DNA of 64,000 bases. Source: Tethya wilhelma. Lineage: Eukaryota; Porifera; Demospongiae; Tethyida; Tethyidae. Of the stretch, positions 12,290-24,160 are shown in pieces. Every line of letters begins with the position of its first letter. Positions within the stretch are counted from its first letter, which is position 1. Under the pieces are notes generated by a model, which searched no databases, had not been told where the DNA came from, and saw nothing but the letters and a program-made list of their open reading frames with translations. Made by a program: the position numbers and the translations under genes. Location of the stretch: positions 2,776,366 to 2,840,365 of the forward strand of contig CAXIPT010000010.1 in NCBI GenBank assembly GCA_964030475.1, written 5' to 3'.

Positions 12290-12720
12290 GCTCATGCACC
12301 ACTGCCAACAAACTACAAGTTGAGTGCAAAACAATTGTACGGTTTGTTGCATCGACTACAACAGAACACAGAGATTCCAAGAGAATATGATGCAATCATA
12401 CATCAGAAAATCACAGATGACAAAGTGCAAGTGGTGAATCAAGTAGAAGACTCCAATGATCACAAGGTTCATTATTAACCACATCACACGGTAATCCAAA
12501 TGGAACCATTGTTTATACACAGGTCCTACCAAAAGATCTTCGACATCTTGTTGAGATTTCACACATACAAGGTCGCTCTCACAACTGACATAGAAAAAGA
12601 TAATCTCTAGTGAAGATCGAGATGCTCTCAGATTTTTATGGGAGGATGACATCACCCAACCCAGTTAATTACCCCCATTGAGTTGTCAGTGAGAGTACTG
12701 TGGAGAACAGGCATATGTTT
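12290..12720 (+). pseudogene. BEL/Pao retrotransposon reverse transcriptase relic
   Basis: Blocks of a BEL/Pao polymerase appear in order but are frame-broken. EIPREYDAIIHQKITDD (about 12370-12420) is followed by KVHY, a stop and PHHTVIQ (12465-12500). Then come ILLRFHTYKVALTTDIEK (12544-12597) and EDRDALRFLWEDDIT (12611-12655). KVHY.PHH.VI and the VALTADIEK-like block are characteristic of the RT region in this family. No LTR is visible next to it. It is a dead fragment inside the long phosphorylase-gene intron. The rest of the interval to about 13900 shows no recognisable gene. Confidence 0.7.
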
Positions 12721-13902
12721 AATTGACAGCACTGGTCTTGGAGACCTTCATTGCTATCAATCATCTCTTGCCAAGAGGGTGAGTTATTTACAAACTTTCT
12801 CAAACTGAATGAGTCCCTTTTTAGCATTACCTTGATGTCAATGTACATCTAATATGCAGTTGTTCCTCTATTTGGTTTGTCTTGGAGCATTTCCTTTCTT
12901 AGGACAGTGCTTCCAATACTCTAGTTGTACTAAGTTGCATATTTCAATGACTCTGTTCTCAACCGAAAGGATTTCCATGTCTTAATTATTGTCAAGACCT
13001 TAAGCTTGGATCCAAAACTCTTGAGTCACCTGTTGTCTGTTATGTTGTAATTGGGGCAACATGAGTCAATGATGCTACAAACTTCGATTAAGTGTCTGCT
13101 TCTGTTTCTATGGCCAGATACACCACTGCAGCATACGCTTAGACAGAACTGTCAGAGAATCCATAAAGTTGACAAGATTTTGTTTCTTCCTAAAGCTTGG
13201 TGTAAATTGAGTGGGCGGGGATAGAGGTAATCATTAATGATATTCATAGGCTCATAGAACCTCTTGATACTATCTCAAAGCCGAAAGGATTTGGTCTAAA
13301 AATGGCTGATTATTGCTCAAAAGGGTCAAAGGTCAAATTTAGTAGCTCCGCTCTAAAATGGATTTTTCTGCCATTGCCCCTCACTCATAGGCAACAACTA
13401 CCAGGAGACAACAGATCAGCGAAGAAAAGTATGTTGAAAAAAAGCAAAAAAACCGCTCATCAAGTCTGTAGAAGGCTTTTTGTAATATACATGCACTTTT
13501 GACAACCACATTCTCTTGCAAAATGTCTAACAGGTAAACAGGAAACTGCTCCCACTCAGTCAAAAACCCAGCGTGATATTCAAGACACACAAACACCCTA
13601 CAAGCTCACATACCTCACTGCCTCTCTCCTCTCTCCACCAGGGAAGGAAAATGGATTTCATACAGCCCTGTCAAATTAAGTTTTCCTGTACAGACTCACT
13701 TTGAGCTCACCTAAATGACAGAAGAGTCAAAGGTCAGAGGTCAAAAGTCAATCACACTCAACACACGCTTGGATGGACAGCCCACTGAGTTTCGAAGTCA
13801 CGGCTAGCACACACTCTCCACTAGCCATCCTGCAAACTTACTGCACATTTTCATGCATATCACTACATAGCCATCCTATTGCATGCACAAGACACACCCA
13901 TA

Positions 13903-13903
13903 N
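13903..13903. other. assembly gap (single N)
   Basis: A single unknown base separates two unrelated-looking contexts. All six N bases in this window sit at such joins, so each probably stands for a gap of unknown size. Distances and splice predictions across it are unsafe. Confidence 0.8.
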
Positions 13904-14049
13904 CTGCGGTCCGCGGTTTATAAAGAAGTTTCTTTGATGTGGTCTAAGTTCCGGTCACTTGTTCGAAGACAACTTCCGGTTGCTAATTTTTGCACAAAAT
14001 GATCTCCAGCACCTCCTGAACACTTTCATTTTCAATTGTCTATTTTGAT

Positions 14050-14313
14050 ATAGAAATCTTGGACACACCCCTTCACGATCCACTAATTAAATCAGCGATA
14101 GCAAAAGTACTGCCCACTCAATTTACACCAACCTATAAGTTAGAGAAAGATTGTTACAAACAGCACTTTCTTGATGTTAAGTCGAATGTTACAATTAAAA
14201 ACCATCTACAAATTGTTTTGAGTGATCTAGGATGGGACAACCTCGCAGCTAGTGAATGGAAAAATTTGGGGTACTGCATATATGTACTAAAAGTACTAAT
14301 AATAATTATGTAG
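14050..14313 (+). CDS. unassigned open segment, possible exon
   Basis: A plus-strand frame beginning near an AG at 14050 reads DTPLHDPLIKSAIAKVLP and continues for about 80 codons of ordinary amino-acid composition (GWDNLAASEWKNLG near the end) before running into low-complexity sequence. I do not recognise a family. It lies just after a contig join and could be an exon of an unseen gene or a mobile-element relic. Confidence 0.2.
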   Translation: MEILDTPLHDPLIKSAIAKVLPTQFTPTYKLEKDCYKQHFLDVKSNVTIKNHLQIVLSDLGWDNLAASEWKNLGYCIYVLKVLIIIM

Positions 14314-14975
14314 TTCATTTATGAATAAGGCCCGGGAGCACAGTTTATAAATAAAGAGCTACATATAAATAAATGAAGAGCACCAGTTACAAATATTTGC
14401 AGGCTGCCATTAAATTTCCTTTTCTAATTGTCTTCTCTCCTGCTAGTAGAAAATCTTCATGTACCTTGGAAAACATAGCTTGAGATGCATGATTTTTCAA
14501 GTTAATTGTGCTTTTGTCACTAACTTCATGGTTACACAAGTCAATTACTCTTTTCTCTTGTTTTGTCAAAAAAATACACTCATACTGTACTCTCACCGGG
14601 TCGACTTTGCTTCAATATCGATGATATTGACTCAGGTTCAGGACTGCAGGAACTCGGTCCAGGAGAAAGAAGGTTGCGTTAAGGTTCTGGTTCAGGAGAA
14701 GCCATGCTTTTAACTGTCTTACACGCAAGATACTCAATTTGTATCACATGACTGTCGCATAATTAAATCACCTACCTCACATGCATATATAGTTGGATAA
14801 TTTTACTTAGTATTAGTCTTTCGTGGCTAAATTTTAGTTAGTTTTCTATACATTTATTTTACTATCAATTTTTAATTGTTATTTTCGATTATTAATTTCA
14901 GGTGAACTAAAATTGATTTTAGTTTTTATTATAGTTAACTAAAACAAAAATTGCTTTAACATAATAATGATTAAA

Positions 14976-15830
14976 CAAGTAGTAAAAAATTTCATTAAAA
15001 GTGTAGGAATGGGCAGTATTGGAACAAGGAATGTCTCAATTTTGGCATCCCTCATAAATGCAATGATATGTACAATAGTATACCTGGCTTATTGCATTGG
15101 TTCAAATTCTTACTAATCAGTTGGCTAAGAAGTGGAGTAAACTATATCAGAGAGGTAACTTAAACTGGACTGCCAGGCAAGAGTTGGTTGTAAAAATGAA
15201 GTAGTCATGTGCCGAAATTGAGACATTCCTTGTTCCAATACTTTTTACTGCACTGCCTATTCCTATATATACTACTAATTTTTTTGAAATTTTTACTACT
15301 TGTTCATTCACTTTTTTCAACACTACAGTGTGAAGACTATCAGAGACAGACTGGTTAGTCCCTACAAAAAGCTTGAGTAGCAGCCATGCACTACATTATG
15401 CTGAGGAGGCTAATGCACATGCGCATAATAATGCCACGTAGATAGACGATGACCATTGAACTCAAGATGGCTGCATTGTATAGTACATGAATTTATACAC
15501 TAAGTTTCAAAAGTTTTCTAGTTTTTGTTTAGGCATACTTATGATCAAAACAAGTATCAAGGAATGTAGTACTCATGAAAAAACTTACTTTGTGCTGTCA
15601 AAGTTGCCATTGTGGCTTCCAATGCACTAGCACTTCTACAAGTGCTGATAAAAGTTTTGTGAGTTTTAGCCCTTGCATACAGTTGGCCATCTGTCATTGA
15701 GAGCCTCTGAACAACTTTAAAGGTTTAATTTTGTTTGAATAACTAGATTTTTATAGTGACCAACATTTTGTATTGTGTCTATGGGACAGTCGGCCCATTT
15801 CTACTATAATTATGTATATTGTACGCATGA
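14976..15830 (-). mobile_element. B-A composite repeat, reverse orientation
   Basis: The palindrome A occupies 14976-15300 (GTGTAGGAATGGGCAG at the left, CTGCCTATTCCTA at the right). Arm B in reverse follows to about 15830 (TTTGTATTGTGTCTATGGGA near the end). No protein is encoded. The motif cassette is decayed here (CACATGCGCA, CACGTAG). Confidence 0.8.
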
Positions 15831-15953
15831 TATGTTGGTTAGATAGTGATTGTAAGTGTTTGCTCCCCCTGTACGCCTTATGTGTACCTTACTTGTACGA
15901 TAATCACAGAAACTATATACTACCACATCCAGTTTCAAGATTATAAGTACATT

Positions 15954-16165
15954 ATCATATGTATGGTAGTACCTATAGTACTATAGGAATGGGCCAACTG
16001 TCCCATAGACATAATACAACTTGATTTTTTATTGGTCACTATAAAATCTAGCCAAACAAAATTAAACCTATAGAGTTGTTCAAAGGCTCTCACTGACAGA
16101 TTACCAACTGCATGTATGGACTAAAACTCACCAAAACTACCCTCAGCAATGGTAGGGAGCACAAG
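15954..16165 (+). mobile_element. B arm fragment of the B-A repeat
   Basis: It starts ATCATATGTATGGTAGTACC and contains GGGCCAACTGTCCCATAGAC and GATTACCAACTGCATG, as in arm B of the full copies. It breaks off near 16165. From there to 17060 I see no clear gene. A minus-strand open piece at 16700-16791 beginning MKEKHVLAKVLHELKRKRDE, with a good donor (ACAG/GTGGGT), could be an exon but has no recognised family. Confidence 0.65.
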
Positions 16166-17061
16166 TGGAACTCCGGAAAGGCTGTAACTCCAGACACTTC
16201 AATATTTTTGCCGAGTTCTGCAGCCTCGGAATTTCTTTGCACGAGTTTAGCTGATTTAACTTAGGCCACACATACACCAATGACTGCTCAACATCAAGAG
16301 TTCATAATACAAAGAGAAGAGAGTGTTGAACTGCCATATATTTCATACATTATGTCCTCGGAGAGTCATGTGCTCGGAATTTTGAAATTGACCAATGAAA
16401 TCACAGCAGCTATTGGTGCCAATTCGGCGTTCGAAAATTAGTCGTGTTGCAAAAATGGACAACTCAATGGACAATTACCACAGTTAGCCCAGTACAGAGA
16501 CTGCTCAAGTAGAATAGGTACCTTAGTACTGTCTAGTGTTGTCTCAGATATTCTTATTGCTCTATACTTTCTACTTGGAACACTTCGTAGCTACAAAATG
16601 TAGCTGTGTTATGGACTTTGTGGCTCGCTGTATAGGTACCCGCTACCTGCTGATGGTGAGCAAGACAAAAAGAAGTCTCTATCTACTAAATTCTTGACAA
16701 GCCTTGAAGCGTACCCACCTGTAAGGTTTGTTTCATCTCGTTTTCTTTTTAATTCATGAAGCACTTTTGCTAGAACATGCTTTTCTTTCATCTTCCTAAC
16801 TCAATGTCATGTTACTCTCCGAAGACAAAATGTATTACCTATACGGCAGTCCGATACTCTCTTTCCTTTGTATTATGAACTACCAACATGCGTAGCTGGT
16901 TTGAAATTGCTAACGTTTTATTTTTCCTGGTCAAATCTTTAGATTTTTCTCAACCCCACATCACTTTTGTGACATTTTCTGAGCAGTTTGCCATCTATTT
17001 TGTCATTTCCAAAGGCCAGTCAGCACTAAGACCATATGACAGTCCATTCTACAGTCATCTG

Positions 17062-17350
17062 TCTCTTATAGTTTACTACACTGCTTATAGCCAACTGATT
17101 AGTAGAAATTTGAACCAATGCAATAAGTTGTTATACTATTGTACAGATCATTGCATTCAGTAAGACATGGAGGATTGAAGAATCACAAATAAAAATTGTA
17201 GTCATGTGCTAGCCCTAGTCTCAGGCTCCCTGCTTACTTTACATGCATGTGCCAAAATTAAGACAATGTCATGCCTTATTCCAGTACTTCTTATTGCACT
17301 GCCCATTCCTATGCTTTTTTTGTTTGTTTTTTGAAATTTTTACTAATTGT
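17062..17350. mobile_element. A palindrome, partial copy
   Basis: This is the loop and right stem of the A palindrome: AGCCAACTGATTAGTAG, TTTGAACCAATGCAATAA, then ACTGCCCATTCCTA and TGAAATTTTTACTA. The left stem is missing. The stretch 17360-17957 shows no further feature. Confidence 0.6.
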
Positions 17351-17957
17351 ATAATTAGACCAGCTCTCTCCCATCCATTAGAGATGGGATGGTTGGTGGT
17401 GTCTGTCATTCTATACTATTAGGGGGTTACCCCTTACACCTCCAGGCTCAGCCAGGGTATGGCATAGTAAAATGATGTTTCCCCTCATGGTGGCAGTGGT
17501 GGCATGGTACCTGGTTTGGGTGGAAATGCCTGCCATCCTTTGGCTGCGGCAGTATTAATAATAGCTTAATTATTGGGTCGTATGGCATATGTGACAATGA
17601 TACCTCAAAATTTTACTAAGGGGGAAAGTTTGGACAGCGGATGCATGGCCCAAGGTCAGAGTGTTACTTGGACAGTTGATCAAGCAGAGTCCCACCAACA
17701 TCTACTAAATAATAGCCTCCATCATTAATGGTAGTGAACTAAGTTAAGAGCGGTAAGTGATGGGGGTTAACGGACACAGGCGAACATTATTCTGAGTAGT
17801 TCACAATCACTAAACGGTATGTATTTTATAGTAATTTTTACTAGAATTTGTGTGTGTGCACATGTAATGTATCTAGGGGGGTGCAATTATAAAGCCCAAA
17901 TAACAATAAATTCAACACAATAACCACTGAATTTAAAGTATTATAATTTATACTCAC

Positions 17958-18014
17958 CAGGATTTTCCATCGTTTTTTCTGGAGTAGTATGATTGTGTGC
18001 TGATGCTGTAGGAC
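17958..18014 (-). CDS. 57-base linker exon of the Death-phosphorylase gene
   Basis: On the minus strand the acceptor ATTATTATAG precedes 18014 and the donor CCTG/GTGAGT follows 17958. The exon is 19 codons long, phase 1 at both ends, and encodes a Thr/Pro/Ala-rich linker (PTASAHNHTTPEKTMENP). Joining it in phase with the Death-fold exon upstream (ending CSG) and the phosphorylase exon downstream (starting ASAEEP) keeps the frame open throughout. That three-way fit is the main evidence. No expression data are available. Confidence 0.55.
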
Positions 18015-18142
18015 CTATTATTATTATACACACAAAGCATCATGATGACATTATAAATAAGATCCGGGATGGTAACAATTAACAGGATATTTTTTTGACT
18101 ATATTCATAGCTTCATATAACATAGTAAATTAATAGTACAGC

Positions 18143-18968
18143 TAGAAGTAACTATCATACATACGGTAGGCGATTTTTTATCTGACGTATATACACTTTT
18201 TGGACTTTGAAATTTTCAGGCGCCCAACACACTGGTAAAGGTTGTCGTGTGTATTTGCATAATGTGCTGGCGCTATAGCATTGGAGTCTAACTTTGCTGA
18301 GACTGACAGTGAGCTGAGCTGCACTGCATTTCAGCCTGCCACTAACCAGCTAGAGTGCTATGGATCTTAATTGCTAAGCTAGGTGGCAAGCTATCAGCTA
18401 GCTAGCATTCTGCAAGCATGAAGACTGCCATAGATGCCCCAGAACCAAAGTAACTGAGCTTCTATTTTAGTAGATCTACATAAATAACATACACCAAGCC
18501 ATGGAGTTTACCAGCAAGGCTAATAACATTTGCATTTTAACCTGGTAGATACCTTTAGAGGCTATTAGCCAATCAACTGCACCTAAAATAAACTTTACGT
18601 ATTACTTCGAAAGCATTCAATGGCTGCACTGAGCTATATCAAACAGTTCGATCAAACAACTTATTGCAGCATGGACTAATACAAAATTTGGTTGATGCAA
18701 ATTGCACTCAGTGCCACAGTATGCTTGCAAATTCAAAGCATGGCTATCTGTTCTGTTATTTTGTCAGAAATTTGTTTGAAACTATAACGTAATAAATTGT
18801 GATAGACAGCCACAACAGGTAGAGATTTAGCAGAGATAGAACAAGTTACTTAAAGTCTTTGGCCTATAGCTGCATAAATTGGGCCAATGAATAGACACGC
18901 CTAGCTATGGCGCGCACTTAATTGTGACGACCATTTCCAAGTGATGCTGTTGTGAAAATCATCTAAGT
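18143..18968 (+). mobile_element. dispersed element C, copy 1
   Basis: The left end TCATACATACGGTAGGCGAT runs on into TTTTTATCTGACG. The right end carries ACCATTTCCAAGTGATG and ATCATCTAAGTCCAAAAAG, giving imperfect inverted ends around CTTTTTGGACTT. The interior matches 62336-63045 in reverse (for example CAGTTACTTCGGTTCTGG against CCAAAGTAACTG). It has no coding capacity. Its first 15 bases are nearly the same as the start of arm B. Confidence 0.75.
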
Positions 18969-19318
18969 CCAAAAAGTATTGGAAAAAGGCATGTCTCAAT
19001 TTTGGATCATGACTATATACTTCATTTTTTTACACCAAACTCTTGCCTAGTAGTCTGGTTCAAGTTACTGCTTAGCCAACTGATTATATAGGAATTTGAA
19101 CCAACATATTTAAGCTACGGTATAATTATAATAATATATTGTTATCCTATTGTACAGATCATTGCGTTTATATGATACTGAGAATCCATATGAGTGATCA
19201 AGAACAAAAATGAAGTAGTCATGAGGCAAAATTGAGACATGCCAAGCTGTTCCAATAATTTTTGCCGCACAGCCCATTTCTACACTAATTTTTTTGAAAT
19301 TTTTACTACTTGTAATTA
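18966..19318. mobile_element. A palindrome copy
   Basis: The left stem (TATTGGAAAAAGGCATGTC) begins directly against the end of element C. The right stem ends CCCATTTCTACACTAATTTT with TGAAATTTTTACTACTTG. The stems lie about 130-150 bases apart and can fold into a long hairpin. Confidence 0.7.
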
Positions 19319-19335
19319 TATTGGTAAGGACAGAC

Positions 19336-19593
19336 CTGAACACTGTTCCTTAAATATCCTCTCAGCAACTCCATTCTGACCCATTACTCTCAGTTTTTCA
19401 ACCAGCACTTCCCATGTAACTTCTGTCACTTTGTTATCTCCTCGTATCCATGCAGTCACCATTTCATCAGGTAGGTTTCTCATATTACTAACAGAAAATA
19501 CATCCAGACCAAGCAGACAACCAAGTTGCGGGATATGTCTATGGACATCCAGTGGCTTCAAATAATCTACCACAGTGAAGAAATCAGCTTTCC
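19336..19593 (-). CDS. Death-fold domain exon
   Basis: A minus-strand exon of 86 codons has its acceptor after a strong pyrimidine tract (CTTGTCTTTTTCAAG) and its donor TTCAG/GTCTG. It is phase 1 at both ends. The protein reads ADFFTVVDYLKPLDVH, then LGLDVFSVSNMRNLPDEM and VTAWIRGDNKVTEVTWEVLV, and finally a helix ending GVAERIFKEQ. The order LGL, then a short helix, then M..AW, then TWE.L...L...G....A..I is the classic signature of Death-superfamily six-helix bundles. These recruit partners by homotypic contacts in apoptosis and innate immunity. It lies upstream on the same strand of the linker and phosphorylase exons and in the same phase. Exons further 5' were not found. Confidence 0.7.
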
Positions 19594-19945
19594 CTTGAAA
19601 AAGACAAGAAGTTGCAACATGGCAGTGAGGTGAAAACAAAGCTAGCTAGCTCGTGCACAATGTACATGCCTACAAGCTAGAAAACACTTAACATAATACA
19701 AACTTTTGTATTTATTACAAACTGTGCAATAATTAGTTTTTCTTTTGATTGCACTTGAATAATAATAGCAAGGAGTCTTTATTGTTCAATGCTTCATGTA
19801 CAGCGACAGAGAAACAGACTCCTAGAAACAAAAGCTCTCTTTTTGCTACATGAAAGATTTGCTTTATCACAGCTTCTTTGTCTGATAGGGATATCACTGG
19901 TAAGCCTAATTGTTAGCAATCTCAAAAACAGTCAGCTATATATAA

Positions 19946-21255
19946 AGTATAAATAAAAATTTATAAAAATTAATGAGTGTAGGAATGGGCAGTGCCATAA
20001 AAAGTAATGAAACAAAATTGTCACAATTTTGGCACTATTGGCACACGACTACTTCATTTTTTTCTTTTAAATTTTTTCTTGTTGCCAAGTGTTGCAATTG
20101 CCTTGGATTTGGACCATTCTTATTTACGATTACGTATACAGTGGCTTAGAGTCAGTCATCAGTGAGCTGCAACTGATAATATTAGTATTGAGTATACAAT
20201 GGACACTGAAACTGAAGTTGTCAATGGATCTGATTCATACTTCAAATCATAATGCATATTGTAATGCACAATATTTTGACATTCCTCAATTTCGGCACTA
20301 TCGGCACATGACTACTTCATTTTTTTATGCCCAATTTTTCGTCTTCCAATGAAGTTGGCTATACCAAGTTGTGACATTCCTTGTTTCATTACTTTTTATG
20401 GCACTGCCCATTCCTACACTCATTAATTTTTATAAATTTTTATTATACTTGTTCATTCACTTTTTTGAACACTTACAGTTTAGTAATGAGATACTATTTT
20501 ACTTTCGAAAAAATGGTTGAGTATAATGGCAACAAAAGCATTTGAAAGAAAAGTTATACATCCACATGCAGTATAATTTTACTACATCACATCATACACA
20601 TGTATCTAATGCATATACAACCTATAATAGAGCAGTTGCACAACTGGTTGTAAACAGAAACCTTACAGTTTAAGTGCGCATAACGCGCGAGCTACTTAGG
20701 CTTGTAACAACAGCTGACCACGTAGTACTATTACGCAAGTAATGCAAAATGCACAATACACGGGGTAGTATGCAAACGTTCCCAAACGTGGTACCTGAGT
20801 ATTAACAAAATACGTCACAAAATGTCATTATGTTTGAGAGCGACCTTTGAACTCTACCTACAAGAAAATGGCTACATTGAAGTACGTGGATTTATACTAT
20901 TAACAGTTTTAAAGCTTTCTAGTTTTTTGTTCAGGCCTATTTACGATGAAAACTAGTATAAAGGAACGTACTACCCAAGAAAAGAACTTACTTTGTGGCG
21001 TCAATTAAAGTTGGCTCAACACTTTCTTGTTCTCTGGAAATCGTTTTCAAGTAAGTCAGTTAGAAGGAAGTAAGTAACAAAATTGCACTAGTGTGGCTTC
21101 CTGCAAGCGCTCTCTACGAGTGATCAGAAAGGTTTTGGCCTTCCAAGTTCCATGCAGTTGGTTTTCTGTCAAGGAGAGCCTCTGAGCAAGTTTGAAGCCT
21201 CTACTTTGTGTTGTTAGATTTTAATGGCGATAAATGTTTTGTATTGTGTCTATGG
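19946..21255 (-). mobile_element. B-A composite repeat, reverse orientation, end-truncated
   Basis: Palindrome A spans 19946-20460 (GTGTAGGAATGGGCAGTGCC, ACTGCCCATTCCTACACTC). Reverse arm B then continues to GTATTGTGTCTATGG at 21255, where it stops before the usual GGGACAGTCGGCCC end. The stretch 19640-19945 before it has no feature. Confidence 0.75.
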
Positions 21256-21840
21256 CTGATCGAGCACCCTTTAAAAATTTCGGTGGCGAGTCAGAGTGAG
21301 GCCCATATATAGCATAAATACAGCTGCAATGCATAACATTCATACACTAATTGCGTATAACAAAATGATACTATAAAGTACTTGGATTTTTACATTAAAT
21401 AGCCTGAATTTATTGCACAAAGGGGAGTGCCTTTTAAAGGGTTGGCGAAACAGTCAGCAGCAGTAGTGATAAAATAATTTTTGTAGTAAACAGTGATCAT
21501 TTATGCACAAAAAATGGCTAGTTTGTAGCCTACAGCTTCACCTGAGTTCAGCGCTTAGCCTAGTAGCAGGTGTGTTTGCTCAGCCTCTTGTAAATTATAT
21601 GGTAGATACAAAAATACCTTTGCCTTTGTCTTCCAGAGAGACTTTTCGCAATTTTGATACCACAGTCATATATAGCTAGAATACCATAATTCAAGTTATT
21701 TTTCTGCAGACGTACCTATGACATGATGGGCCATATTCAACTGAGTTAATTCAATTCTTGAAACTTGAACAAAGACTGTCACTCTTCAATAACCAACCTA
21801 GCTAACAAGGTATAGCTAAGTTACAGGGGGCGTATTAAAC

Positions 21841-22198
21841 AGGGGCGGATCCAGGAATTTGGAGAGGGTAGTTCGAATTACGCGCGGAAATTTTTGGCTA
21901 ACCACGCCCACTTTACATAAACGACGCGTATTTTACGTGCTGAGCCCTACCCACTTCCAGACTTTGTACTTACCTGCACGAGCACGAGTAGCGCTAACTC
22001 GCCGATTTTTAGCCGTTTAGTGCCAGAACCTTCACTTGTTTTGGCCTATCTACTGTATTCACTCTCAAAGTAAGTATTATACTTATGAGCGTCCACCAGT
22101 TGATCTTCTACTGTTTCTTGTAAAAAATTTTTTGATGAGCTGGCCAAAAAGGGGGGTTGCGTCCGAACCAAATAAACTACCCCTGGATCCGCCACTGA
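21841..22198. mobile_element. MITE with CAGGGGCGGATCCAGG ends
   Basis: The left end CAGGGGCGGATCCAGGAATT (21841) is mirrored by CCCTGGATCCGCCACTG (ending 22198). Inside is AACCACGCCCACTT, also present in the related copies at 29397 and 30976. It is about 358 bases and non-coding. Confidence 0.75.
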
Positions 22199-22205
22199 GT
22201 ATTTA

Positions 22206-22830
22206 GTAGCCTCGTACCCAGGCCTTCCCCCCAAAAAATGCGCGAGGAAAAAGGAGGGGAAGGCCAAAACTTCTCAACTTCTCACGTGCCTTACGTCAAA
22301 ATTCTTGTTCGCGAAATGCGTGGCCGGGCGACACTAACGCGCGTCTTTGCCAGGAAAACAAGCAGGTAGGTTTTCTGAACTTGTAACTGTCAACAACTAA
22401 CTTTTTGTTATATCTTGAGTCTATAACAGTGCTACTATAGGCAAATATCTGCTAACAAAAGTGATTTTGACAAAAAAGGGCTATTAGCACGCAAAAAAAG
22501 ACTGAAGCAAAAAATCTTAGCCTCGGACTGGTAGGTTTGCTCAACTCATATATACTCACCTTTTGAGCTTATTGAATGATACAATAACTGTTCTTTGGTA
22601 AGTATAGCAAAGCGCTTAGCCTTCTAGATATCGGCTGTACCTTCAGAATTTACTCTATTGCTCTAACACAAGGAAAAAAACCTAGCTCATACTTTTGCAG
22701 ACTGATCACACGCACGTGCTGCACGTTGATTATGCCTTCCATGATCCACCCACGCTCACTAATTACCTGTCTAAACTTCGTCTGGCAACGAACCAAGGAA
22801 AGGAAATAGGGAAATGGGAAACGAGGAATG
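22206..22830. repeat. dispersed repeat H, copy 2 (uninterrupted)
   Basis: It begins AGCCTCGTACCCAGGCCTTC and contains the 22425-22710 block shared with 6970-7265. It continues through GATTATGCCTTCC (22728) without the LINE insertion present in copy 1. The right edge is near AAACGAGGAATGCC at about 22820. Confidence 0.5.
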
Positions 22831-23219
22831 CCATGTTTCTGTATAGGGGATTGCATTGCAATGATAGATGTGAATTAATTTTAATTAATTACAGATTCTG
22901 AATTGAAGAGACCCACAGTGACTAGAGGAACGTTGAAGCCCACCAGAGTAACTCGATCAAAAGGTCAGTTACATGCAGCTAGCATCATGGTATAGTGCGT
23001 GTACAGTTCACAAATTGACACCATAGTTACAGGGTCCTTGAAACACACTGTCTCAAGTCCGTCTCAGATGCCCTCTCCTGGCACCCCAGGTATGCTATGT
23101 TGCTGTATAGGTGATTGCATTGCAATGATAGACGTGAATTAATTTTAATTAATTACAGATTCTGAATTGAAGAGACCCACAGTGACTAGAGGAACGTTGA
23201 AGCCCACCAGAGTAACTCA
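22828..23219 (+). CDS. small basic exons, tandemly duplicated
   Basis: Exon 22898-22962 (acceptor AATTACAG, donor AAAAG/GTCAG) encodes SELKRPTVTRGTLKPTRVTR. A second exon, 23033-23089, encodes LKHTVSSPSQMPSPGTP. Both are phase 1 in and out. The first exon and its intron flank recur at 23091-23219 with a few substitutions, cut by the N at 23220. Basic Thr/Arg repeats suggest a nuclear or chromatin-associated linker, but I do not recognise the protein. Whether these belong with the following SWIM gene cannot be told across the gap. Confidence 0.4.
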
Positions 23220-23220
23220 N

Positions 23221-24116
23221 ACAACTTTCTCTTCGCCGCAAAGTTGGAATCATTCAGGAATCTGATGCTGTGTGTGATGTATCATCATCAGAGGGAATTC
23301 TCAAAACTACAGCAGAAAGCTGTAGTTGCAAGTTTCGAACCAGCACATACTTACCTTGTCGTCATATGTTTGCTGTTAGAGAGAGAAAACAGCTTTCATT
23401 GTTTGATGGTGATGTGGTAGCATACCGGTGGACTTTACAGTATATGAAAGAAGTGTCCCTTACCAAAGGTAGTTCTGCTGGTGATGATACATTTCAGGTA
23501 AATGTTTGTTTTATATATTTCAACCAATTAAGTTACATCAATTTTATGCATGTAGATTACCACTATTGGAAAAGACCATGCTAAAGCTGTGTTGAGTCAG
23601 CATCAAAAGTTTCATAAAGCACAGCAAGTTACACAACAGCTTGCTACCATGTGTTCTGAAGGTGGTATGGATGAATTCAAGGAGTGCTAAGCATGCTAAG
23701 AGATAGCTGGGCAAATGGAGTGCAAGTGGTTCTCAGTTCTAATCCATCTACAAGCTCAGGTTAGCTTCATATATATTGTGTTCTTGATAATGCACATCAT
23801 GGCAGTGTAGTAACATACAGATCTAATATGCTCATTTTATTGTTTCAGGTGATCAAATTGTTTCTAATTTGTCAACTACCGATCAACTAATGTCTAAAGA
23901 GGTGTCCAGTAAGAGTAGTGATGGCAATTCCTTGACAGAAACAAACTCTAAAGCATCTACTCCAGACATGGATGTTGAAGACTCGAGTCCTAAGGAGACT
24001 CAGAATGGATCTACTGACTCATCATCCAGTCTTGCATTATCTGGTGATTCTATGTGTGTACATGATTATGTGTGCCAGCCAGTGTTTGAACTTGTGTCTG
24101 AGTGTGTGTATGTGCA

Positions 24117-24160
<44 letters not shown>

